DNA from: Macrobrachium rosenbergii
Taxonomy: Eukaryota > Arthropoda > Malacostraca > Decapoda > Palaemonidae
Assembly: GCF_040412425.1 (NCBI RefSeq)
Contig: NC_089749.1
Coordinates: forward strand, 14,987,162-15,051,161
Direction of reading: 5' to 3'
Length of the DNA stretch: 64,000 nt
Shown: in pieces, positions 25,798-37,700 of the stretch
Layout of the letters: each line of letters starts with the position of its first letter
Position numbering within the stretch: position 1 is the stretch's first letter
Notes under the pieces: model-generated
Seen by the model: the letters and a program-made list of their open reading frames with translations, nothing else
Databases searched by the model: none
What the model was told of the DNA's origin: nothing
Made by a program: the position numbers and the translations under genes

Positions 25798-28700
25798 AAC
25801 TATGGCAACGCAGAGGAACGCGGGCAACGTCAAGAAACATCAGTTACTTGTGTTTCCGCTGAAGTGCTCACATCATAGAAACGCTCTTGCAGATTTAAAT
25901 AGATTTGGTCAACTTACCGTAGCTGTTCGCAACATTTACTGCCATTAATTCCAGCTGACTTTTAACACCGTGAAATACAAATATGAATGTGTGAAAATTA
26001 AAGAAATTATCACTACCTCGTATGATGATGCAATAATAAGCCTGTCCATAACGGAAAACGAGTAAATATTGCGTTCTGATAAAGAGTACTACACCCGAGA
26101 TATTCACACACTATCTTTTAGATCTCTATGAGCACGGGTCATCTGAGAAATTCTGATTACTTCAGACATGCTTGGTGTTTTTAAGTATCTGAACGTTTTT
26201 GTTTTGCAGATTTAACATATATGATATAATTTGCATTGTATTTTCATATTCTAGAGTAAATTTACCAAGATTATGTGTTTTCTGTAAGAAAAAAATAAAA
26301 ATTCGATGAACGAAATCTAAAAGAAAACTGTATCTTCACTTTTCTTGCCGAGTGTACATAGTTGAACACTTTAACTGTTTCCTGTATATTTTGCTATGAA
26401 GCCTATAGTATCTTAACTTATCGGACCATAGCTTATAAGATTTTGTTACCTATCAGATGTGTCCAAGTCTGGCAAAATGAAAATATTTTGTACTTTTGTG
26501 CTTTTGCTTTTTGATATGAAGGCAGTCATCCTTATGGTCCATTATTTTTTTGTGCCATTTGATAGACTGGTGAACTCTTGTCTGTCTCAAATAGGGTGCT
26601 ACTGAGTGCTTGAAGTCAAGAATGCACTAATCTTGATTGTGAGTCTCCTCCATTAGACCATTCAGTGGCAAGGGATAGATGGTTCATTCTAAGTATACCT
26701 AGACTTGGATGTTTTCCCATCTTTTGCCTATTACAACCAAGTCATTTTTCAGCATTCTGTGAATACAAGGATGGTTTTGACTGTTCCAGAGTAGTTTATC
26801 GTTCTCCATGATGGTTGGCAACCTCTTATGTCTCAGTTTAGTATAAGATTATAGAATATACAAATTTTAGACCTTACGGCTTTCACATTGGTGGCGGTTT
26901 TCATGCTGGTTCATGGCATCCCTGACAAAACAAGCATTTTCTTGTGCTGTGTGATTGAACAGTTCACACCTCGTTGGTCTTCAGTAGGATTATCAGATGT
27001 ACCATACCTGATTTTGTAGTAAAGACTGAATCTAGCAGCTAAGATGTTATCACAGTACCCTTCGCCATCTCCCTCTCAATCTTGACTACAGTGATGCGGA
27101 GACTTTATGCCTTAGCTTTTGCTGGTTTTTTGGCGCTACCTAGGTAAAATCAGATCTCCAGACTTATCTCTTGATGGAGCATTGGAGGAAATGGACCTTG
27201 AGGATAGTCTTATGATAACCAGATAGGTCATTCTGAGGAACTTTTGACAGGTTTATAAGAAAAGGTGAGTGAGAGAGCCATTGTTTAGAATCTTTCTTAC
27301 TTTAGTCACTACTTATCACTTGCTGAGTATTTATTTACTCAGTATGAATACCAACACTCATGGCATTGGTCTAAAACATACTGTAAATGATTGGATATAC
27401 TGAAATCAATAATCTTGACACACCAAATATTGGATTCACACCTGACAGTCCAGGAAACACTGGTGGTACAAGAGTACTCTTCTTATTTGTGATCAGGAGA
27501 GTCTGGGGATCATCTCGCAACACAATTTAGGCATTCACATAAATGGCTTTGTATGAAAAGTTAGTTTCATGTTATGGAAACTTCATTCTTACAAAATCAC
27601 AACCATTATCTTTTATATAGGAGTATTCTTGATCCCTGCTGAAAGAGGTCTTTGATGCTTGGTTACCAGGTTGGTGAATGGCTGGTAGGTGATTGAGTGT
27701 ATTCGTATCGCCAACTCATATAATGGTAACCCAGCACTTTATCTTTGGCTGCAACCCTGTGTAGTCTTGCCCACTTTGAGCCTTCTGGAATGGAATGCAA
27801 CTCTCCTCCATTGAAGTGTTACTCAGGCACTGCAGGGGAGTCTGGATAGAGACCTCATGCTATAAGATTTTTTCTGTCTTAGCTTCAGCAGAGCCTGTTG
27901 GAGAGTTGCATAGTCTCTCTTTTCAAGTCTGGTATTTGAAAGGTTGGGGTTCACTGTCTTTCTCATTTGTTACTGACTTTTTGATGAAGACTCAAAACCT
28001 GTCAGTTCTTTACAAGGTACCATCTCTATGCACTCCCTCTGACTTTGATGGTCGTGATCCAAATGAGATGCTTTTGTACCCAGTGTGAGCTTTGCATTAT
28101 TATCTGATAAAAACATAGTAACTTAGTGCCATTGGTCATTACACATTCATTAATAATAGAAGGCAGAAGATGTCCAAGAATACTTTGTGGCTTCTTGAAA
28201 AGATCAAATGGGTGTACAGGTCATCTGGTGAGGGGATTACGTCTAGTCTGGGCAAGAGGTCACAAAGCCACAGGCGTTGACCAGTTTTTGACACTGATGA
28301 GGAGCTTCTCTGTTCCTCCAGTAAAGAGGGCAGGTTTGTCATCAACAGACCACTTTCACCTCGTTCTACCTGGGGGATATTGCCTGCAAGTTCTTTGTTA
28401 CCTTCTCATTAGGAACTATTCTGGCTGGGCAACATGTTGTGTAGCAACCCCTGCTTCATATGGACAGAAAAGCATCTTGCGTTAAAGACAGAGGTTAACA
28501 TAAGGCTGTATAGAAAGAGCGAATGACGTACAATTTTCTCCCTTCGTCCTTCAAGTATGAGCTGGAATGGTCCTTGATAAATGAGTTACACAAAAGAGCT
28601 CCCTACTGTAAAGCTTCAGCTCAAAAGTTGCGACACTCTCAGCTCCCGAAATAGAGCTTTATCTGGGCTCATAACATTATATTTGGACAGGTATGAGGCT

Positions 28701-31700
28701 ATCATTACTTTACAGCTTCTGCTTCCTTTTCTGTTTGGGAAAAACAGGAACCTTCTAACCATTTTGTAGAATGACAAAAATTTTCTCTGGTTCGAGAGCT
28801 TACGAGCTTCTGCATCACTATGCAAGGCTGTATGGGAGGTTAAAGGAGTGATTTTTCCATGATTATTTCTTATAACTGGAAAAATTACGTCTCCAGGTGG
28901 AGGTGAAACAACACTATCACATAATCCCGATGCTGAAAGAAGTGCTGAGTTACCAAGAGGTGAGTGGGCAGTACACTGCCACTCATATACCTACCACCAG
29001 TTAAACCATCTTGTTATCAGTCTTCCAACTGTTTCCAGCTGGTTCCAGGAATACTTCTTTGTAAAAGTGTGGTTTGTATGTTAAGGAAAAATACAAATTA
29101 GGTTTAAAATTTGGTATATTTTATTTTCCTTCTAGGTGTTTTAAGATTGTGTATATTTTTTAATGAATTGTTAAGGAACTGCTTTGTTCATGTGGTTTAT
29201 TTTTTGTTACGTGTTTGTTTATTGTTTTCCAATGCCTTTTAATCCAGTACATTTCATCTCAAATGTTAAAAGTGGGCTGATTATGTATTTAAACATCATA
29301 ACATTATTTTGTGGCTGTCATGCTTTTTCCCTAATTTAATTCCTGATTGTTTCACTGTAATTGTGTGTTTTCTACAATCATTTCCTTTCTTCAATAGTGA
29401 ATCCCTAAAACTTGATTATTTTGCCTGTAATGATGCCTTTGGTGTGATGGTGTATTCCTCATTTCCTCCTCTACCTGATGGTGGTGTGTCTTCTTCTTCT
29501 TCTGGCCTTGTGTGTGTCATTGGGAAGAGTGGGGAGTTTGAGTGGACGTTCGTCCCCGCGTTGCTCACCCCTTCTGGGGCGCTCCCCACGCTTCCACCGA
29601 CGCACTGCTTCTAATGCCTCTACGGTTTCCATTCAGCGGCGACGCTCGTCTCCTACACCGTATGTACACATAGCATGTTGTGCACATAGTCCCATTTTCT
29701 GCCTTAAGTTTTCTCTGTTGTGGAGAAAAACTTAGCTCATATGAATATTATAATAGTTTCATAAAAAATTTTGTCTCAATTGCAGATTCTCTAGATTCTC
29801 ATAAGACTTCACTTCATAAAATGTGAAATTTTCAAAAATTATTTTCTCAGTAATACTTGTGAATGCCAGTGGTTGCCATCCACAATTTCTTCCCTAACAA
29901 TGAATTCTCAGCTCACTTCTCAGTTTTTAGTTTGAGCTCTGCAGTAAATTTGGTGAGATCCACTTGGGTCACAGATATCAAGTGCTCTTTTTGGGAAGCA
30001 ATTTTCAGCAGGAGGTTAAAGTGTGAGCTCGAGTAACTGGATAGCAGTTTTAACATGGAATAAGAACCCTTAAGTGTAGGTATTTTCCCTTCAAATGAAG
30101 CAGTTTGTTACCAAGATATTTTTTAAAACTCATTTAGGGATCTTGTTAGTTCAGCCATTTTTTTCATTACAACCTCATCAATCTTAAAGTGCCGTAAATT
30201 CATGGGTCTGAAGGTTCAGCAGTCTTTTATCTAACACCACACTGAAGAGGTGGGACAGTTTATCAGTACAGTATATGTGCCACCTGGACCCACAGGTGTC
30301 CCTCAGTCATCTTCCTCACTTAAGGTAAACCTGGAGTGCTGTTAACAGCTCTGTATAGTGCAGTTACTTTGCAGCAGGATTACTAATCTTGCCCTTGAGA
30401 CTAATTCCATATGATTATTTATTTCAGCTATTTTGCTCTTAAGTGTTCTCATTAAGTGATATGCTGTATCAGTAATTTCTACACAAAGCTAGCACTTCCA
30501 GTATTCCCAACTTCGTAAGGTACGGCTAACTTTGTAAATCAGATCTTTTATAGTGTTTGTTTCATTCCAAGAATTTTTATGCATAATCTTACTCGTATTC
30601 ATGACTTTGCAGTTTAGTGTTTACTGATTACTAGTTAATGATTAAATTATTGTAATGTACAATAAGTTTTTATACTGTACATGCAGACCCATCTATCATA
30701 CTGTATTGAGTACTCTATTCCCAGATCTTACCACCTCATATACAGTTTACTTGGAAGTTGAGGCAGATGGCTGAGGCATACCTGAGGGTGTCCAGTTGAT
30801 GTATACATTGTAAGACTACCTTCCCATGTCTATTGGACAAAAGATTCTTGAACCAGGGCTCATTGGGGACCTTGAATTTAAGTTTTATATCCTTTCTTTT
30901 CATCTTCTTACAAGGTTGATTATAAAGTATTATTTAATGTATGAATATATAAACTTTACTTGAGAAAGTAGATTCAGGTTGCCCTGTGTCTTAATGAAAC
31001 AAAAATAATGACTGTCCTTCAGAAATGTTAGTGGAAGTCAGTTCTGGATGTCTTAAGTTGGCCAGTATTGCTTTGTGGTTTGGAATCATTTGACTAAATC
31101 TGATACCAGTTGGAAGTAGTGTATATTTATTTCATTAAAGAAAATTTTTCAATTTTTTCACCAGCCTGGAGCTAAGTTTTTCTCTTTTGTCCTATTTTGT
31201 CCAAAGATTTGGAATTACTTTTTTTAAATGTTAATTTTTTATTTAGAATTAGTGTAAGAAAATATTTTATTTTAATATCCAGGTCAGGTATTTGTTGTAT
31301 TTCCTTTGTAAGCTACTGCAGTACTGTCATCAAATGCAAAATTATTTAAATTTGTTCATCAATTCAGTTTGATCTTTTTCAGGGTAAGTGTGTAGGTATT
31401 TTATTCCTTTCTTATATAGTAGTTTTACAGTCATTCCAGTTCAATTTCTGATCACCTGAAAATGTCATACTGCATGATTGTATAATGTAGTTGTATTAGA
31501 GAGTTTGTGCAAAGCAAGTATGGATTACTGTATGGTTTTATTGTGTTGCATAATATTTTCTGCAGTGTGTACACACAAAATAGTTGTTGCATTTGTAGTC
31601 AGTTGCTGCATTGATGCCTTGGTACAGTAATTTCTAGTAGGAAAAAAGGGTATGCTTAGTTGTGAGTCGAGTGTTTATGCAAGTGTACAGTATGATTTCG

Positions 31701-34700
31701 TACTTATTCGCATAATGCAGTCTCATTGTCATACTTGTAAGATATCTCTAGCAAGACTGCATCCTGCATATTTGCAGAAAAAAATTATTGTTGTATCTTA
31801 TATAACGCTGTGGTTTAGTGGGTGATTATTGAACCATTCCAAGAGGGGAACCTGACCATGTGGTTGAGTATGTAAAAAGCAAGTACTGGTGCTATTAGGA
31901 AAATTTAATTGTTACTGGTAGGAACCTCATTAAATACAAGATACAAAAAACCTACAGTGCTGTTAATTTGCATAATTTTGTATCTAGGGTATTGGAGTTT
32001 GCATTAACTCAGCTTTTGTTGCTCTAGCTATTGCCACATTCGAATGTTGAACCGATATTAAGAAAATTGAGAGGGACTTGAAAAAACATGAAGGTGCAGA
32101 ATGCTTAGTAAACAAACTTGTCCAAAATAGATTTTTGGTATTTTTAAAATCTTTTGACCTGTGTGTGTGAACTAGAAATTATTTCCTGTTACGACGCATG
32201 TTAATTGTCAAAGAAAGCAAGGCAGAATAGTAACTGGTTAATTATTTAAAAGAAGATACATATTTTCTCCATAGAAAGAAGAACGGAATCCCCGTAGGTG
32301 AATTTCGGGTGGAATAAATAGTTTGGCATATTTTAAATACCTTCTGGAATTGTTATCTAGAGCCAAGCAACAGTATACATTTCATTATTATCCAGTAAAG
32401 TAATTTGTGTGTGAAATGAAAGCAGTACAAGTCTGAGGTGTGATATACATAAACGCAAGGAAGCTCCGGGACCAAAGAATCTGGAGACTGGGAGTCAGAG
32501 ATAGCTGTGGTGTTGGGAAACAGTAGTGGCTTAGATGTGTGAAGTGTATTAGCATAAGTTTGACATGCACGGTAAGCAGCAATCCTTAGGGAGTCGCAGG
32601 GAGAAAGAAAAAGCAGTATTTTATGAGTTTAGGGCCTTTTTGATTAGGAAGCAGTGCATTTTCAGCTGATGCACTCTTTGGATTGGGTTACATAACTCTA
32701 GGTATACTGTAGCTAATTTTAAGACACTAGGATCTTAAATCTTTATATTATATCCTTGTTCGAACTGTATTAAGTCGTTATTGAGAATTACACTAAAATA
32801 AAATAATGTTTAATACCAGCACAAGATTGGGATCTCCATTGATGCGGTCCTCATCACCATCATTGAGAATACGCACCGCACCCCACTCCCCTACTCCAGG
32901 AAGTACTGGTGCATCTAGTGGATCGCCTCTTGCCAGTGCTTCTGTACAACCTTCAAAACCTGCAGGTAATACAGGGATTAGTGAAGCCCCTACTATATCG
33001 AGATCATCCTCCGTCGCGTCTGTCACCCCGACATCTACTCCCACACCTCCTTTGGTTCACACGTCCCGCGCAGGTCAGACTCTGGTTTTAGGATGATCTA
33101 TTTATTTCGTAGAGTTTAGCAGGCTGGTGATTCAGTAGTTAGGATAATCAAGTTCTCTTGTAGAATGTAGAGTGTAGTGAGAGTATAGGAGTGTAGTGAT
33201 TCAGTATATAGTATTATTTCTCTCTTAGAGTATACGAGTGTACAGTCACTACCCAACTTACAATTGAGTTACGTTCTGGACGGCCCTTCGTACCTTCAGT
33301 TGTTCGTAAGTTGGTTTTTAATATGTACGCCAGTGCATAATTTTTGCTGATGTTTACATTCCCGAGTTAACTTGGGAGTCATAGATTATACTATTTTCAA
33401 CGTATCTTGAAATCATGCAGTATTATAAAGGATTACTTTGGATGTTAGAAAGGTAAAAAGAAGAAAATAAAACTTAGATTCATGCAACATTCAAAATTTA
33501 GTATTTTTTCCATGCTTTGAAAGTTATGAACTTGGAGAGAATTTCACAGGGGCAGTGTCAGACATTGGAAGTTCACAATACACGCCGCCATCTATTGACA
33601 AAAATACATACTATGGGGAGAGGAAATATAGAAAACAGGTATTCATCAAAGAACAAGTTAAATCGGAAACATTATTTTAACTTGTGACTTTGTTTGTTGT
33701 ATCACTGAATGTTTGTAACATAAAGGTTCATAAGTAGGGTGGTGACTGTAGTGACCTTGTTGTAGTTTTCATTAGAAGTACTTTAACACTCCCTCTCTAG
33801 TAAAATACAGTATACTATATAGTATTTGTTTTTCTTAATCACACAGTACTGTATATACTGTATACAGGCAGTCCTCGGTTATTGGCGGGGTTTCCGTTCT
33901 GGGGGTGTGATGATAACCGAAAATTGCCACTAACCAAAAATCGGCAATTTCTGGCGATTTTCGTTGCTTATTGGCGCCGAAAAGCGCCAATTTTCGGTTA
34001 TCAATGCCTCTGTTAGGTATGTATTGGTGCCAATACCCAATTATCGGCGCCGATAAGCAGAAATTGGCGATTTTTGGCGCCGAAAATTGCAGATTTTTGT
34101 CGCTAGACAAGTGCCGTAAAACCGGATCGCCATTAACCGGGGACTGCCTGTACAAGTTTTTCACAGTGAAGAGAATGTAGCTCTTAATTGTAATGCAATT
34201 CACTTTCAGTAATAAAAAAAATCAGGATTTTTATGATGACAGTTCCTGGAAAAGTATTATTGTTTGCAAATGGACAAAGCCTTTCATATGTCTCACATTA
34301 GAAATGTATGTACATTACTTGGCCTAATATGGGATGCTGTTGAAGAAGCAGATTGTTACTATTTATTGTTTCTGTCATAGGTTCAAGTGGGAATGAATCT
34401 GAAATAAGTGACGATGAAAGTCTCTCTGGCGATGGGAAGATGGGTGAGGTGGGTGATGGACAACGGTCTGTCATCATGCATATCATCTCTCAGCTGCGCC
34501 TGGGGATGGACCTCACTCGTGTCACGCTCCCCACCTTCATCTTGGAGCGACGGTCTCTTCTTGAGATGTTTGCGGACTTTTTAGGCCACCCTGATTACTT
34601 TATAAAGTGAGATATTTTTACTTTATTAATGTAGTAAAAATGCTGCTGTTTGAGTGCATTTCACATATAAGCATGTCTCAGATATTTGTACATTATTTTG

Positions 34701-37700
34701 ATTCTTTTAAGCTATACAGTGTTAGTGTTTAAGTGTTTGTTTCAAGTTATGTACAACAAGGTTGAGGTATTGGTATTACTGTAGATACATAACAAAATTC
34801 TAGTTCTGTATAATATATGTATTGAATAATTAGGTCTTGTTGCAAAGGTTCACTAATGTCACTGATCGTATTCCAGAGTTGCTGAAGCCACAACACCTGA
34901 GGATCGAATGCAGGCTGTTGTGAAGTGGTACTTAACGAGCATCCATGTAGGCCGTAATGGTTCAGTTGCCCAGAAACCTTACAATCCTATTATTGGTGAA
35001 ACTTTCCATTGCAGTTGGAGAGTTCCACTAGAACAAATGGCAACTCAGGTATGAAGCTTGTTTTGATGTATCATTGGCACCATCTGACTATCAGTATACG
35101 GCAGATTGTAATTTAATAGAAGTTTTAACTAATGGATTTTTGCATACTCTGAAATGAACATGTGAAATTGCATCAACAATGAGTCATTTATTGTGTTTTT
35201 ATTTAATCTGTCATGGTACAATGTACAGTAGACAATACTTAAGGTTGTTCACAGCATCTCTTTAGCTTAAACTGCACTGCTTTCTGCCTTTTACCCTTCA
35301 CATGTTCTTATGTGGTCCTATAGTCTCTTTACTTTTTTTGGAGCTGATTGTAAATTATTCCACATGATGTGGCTTTTTAAAGCTATGTCAATTAAAAATT
35401 CTTGATATTTCAAAGTAGAGCTGATTTCCCCTTATTTTTATTCATTTATTATCTAAATATTTGAGGCTATAAACCTTAAAAGCACATAAAAGCATCTCTA
35501 TGTTGCCTGTTGGTGAGACCTTACCATTCAAAGTTTTGTACAGTGAAAAGAAAGTTTGGATAGTTTACAGTGATTAATATGTTGCACTGAACAGTCAGGT
35601 GAATAGCTTATTTTCCATAGCCAAGTGTTTAGGGTTACCAGGAACCAGGAGTTCAACATATAATTCGTAATGTGTTTGTTCCATAGGATAGTGAAGACTT
35701 GCCTGATAGTAAATCAAAAGATGGAAAGAAATCTTACCTTACCATCAGATATGCTGCAGAGCAGGTGTCCCACCATCCCCCAGGTGAGCTTGTAAATTAT
35801 AAGAGTTATGTAAAAAAATCTTAATAATCTACAGTGTTAATGTATGACAAATTAATTTCTCACCAAGACACAGGGAAATTGTGTCAGTGGTCATATGTTG
35901 ATGATTACGGTATTTTTTCCCCTCAAGGAATGTAAAGGGAAGCCTAACAATAATGGTATTTCCTTGATAATGTAGGAAGGCTTATTGCATTTTCAGAGCC
36001 TGACTTTGAATTTTTATGGCGCCTCTCCAGTCTCCATGGTGACTTATTTTGTAGTTATACCACCCTGTTTCTCTAATATTTCTTATGCAAAGTTTTTAGA
36101 CATCTGTAGGCAAAATGTCTGAATGCCAATGCTTTTTCTTAGTTTGTTAAGGCGTGGGTGTTTCGTGACGTTCCACTTTCAATTTCCAGTGTCGTACAGT
36201 ACTGGTTTTTATCATATTAATCATAAAATCTGTTCTCAAACTTGGCTCAGATGGAAGTTGGAGGACCATTTCTTGGTATTATTAAAGACTTAACTAAGAT
36301 GGCAAAGAGTAGTTGTTGATTGTCACAGAGATGCAGGCTTTGGTGTTCCCCAGGGTAGTATTCTCGGCCCTTGACTTTTGAGAGGTCAGGTATGAGTTAA
36401 GTTCATGATTGGAATGTAAACGTCATTTATACGTGTGATATAACCTTCACTGGATACAAAAAAACTTGGTTTTATTGCTTTGAAATGTTAAAAAATGTTT
36501 TGAGAAATTTTTAGTGGTATAATGGACCAAAAATTTTTGTTGACAGCAGTTTATGACAACAACCAGGTAGATATGTCACAACTAAAGAACCTTAGTCATT
36601 TTGACTGTGTTCTGCTAACCAGTACAGCACAAAGCACAAGATAAATATTCAGAAAATTATATGGTTCATGTGTTTGGTTGGAAATTAATTTGTTATACAT
36701 TAACCATCAGCAGTAGTGTTTTCAGACACACTTAGGTGATTTGATGTTCTGAAACGTAAAGATTGACAAACTAGTGAAGAAAAGGTAAAATTACATGTAA
36801 GCAAGTGTTTCATCAAGATTTCAAGTGTCACAAAAATTGTATAGTATTTTCTCCTTTGAGCCAAGAATTTTCAAGCTTTCTGTAATGTTGTGACTGTAAT
36901 GTCTTCAGTATGTAGAAATAAAGTGACATATTAAAAGTGAATAGCAGGTATTTCAGTGTAGGTACATAATGTGTTTTCTAGAGGAATGTGAATAGATGGC
37001 AGAACAATTTGGATTTAATTCTCTGTTTTCTTTTAGGAACATTGTGTTCAGTATAACTGTTTCTGCTGATAGATGTATATTGATTATTAGTTTGGTATCA
37101 TGTTTGATTTTAAGGGAATACGTATTGTATACAAGGTTAACCTTTTTAAATATTGGAAATAATGAAGCAGGTGCAGGAAAGGTTTATATTGCAGTTTGTT
37201 ACATTTTGTAATGATGAAGGAATAGAACTGTAATGTTTTACCAGTTAGGACAAGCAACAGGTTCAACTGTTGATGTTCTATCTATAGTATAAAGTACTGT
37301 TTATTTCTAAGTTCTGTTGATTTTTAAGCAGATCTTACTTGTTTTATGTTTAAATAGATTTCAGCAAATAGGTAAACTGTATTTGCAACTCATCATTTTT
37401 ATTTTCTGAACTTGCTTTTTTTTGTTGTGTTTCTTTTCCAGTCTCTGCTTTCTTCTTTGAATGTCCAGAGAAGCAGCTTAGTATTAATGCTCATATCTGG
37501 ACAAAATCTAAGTTTATGGGTATGTCAATAGGAGTGAATTTAGTTGGAGATATCACTCTTATCATTGGCAGTGTCAGAGAAAGTTACAGTCTCGCAATGC
37601 CCTCTGCGTATGGACGTAGCATTTTGACAGAACCCTGGGTGGAATTGGGAGGTCGCGTCAACATAATGTCCCCAGAATCAGGCTGCCAGGCTGCAATTGT

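Larger units (their letters stand above)
22534..29527 (+). other. OSBPL11 intron 4 (7 kb)
   Basis: Runs from the GTATGT donor after 22533 to the acceptor before exon 5. It contains a 1.44-kb inverted-repeat element (24914-26356) and a decayed DIRS-type recombinase (about 27490-28480). The remainder (22540-24900 and 26360-27480) is AT-rich with no recognised coding signal. Confidence 0.7.

Noticed and set aside
25451..25948. 165-codon open frame over the GA-rich array
   Set aside because: It is made of repeated Glu-Arg codons from (GA)n plus repeat spacer, so it is a low-complexity frame inside a mobile element.
33835..34203. 122-codon minus-strand frame
   Set aside because: Lies across the pogo-like MITE and has only palindromic repeat sequence.
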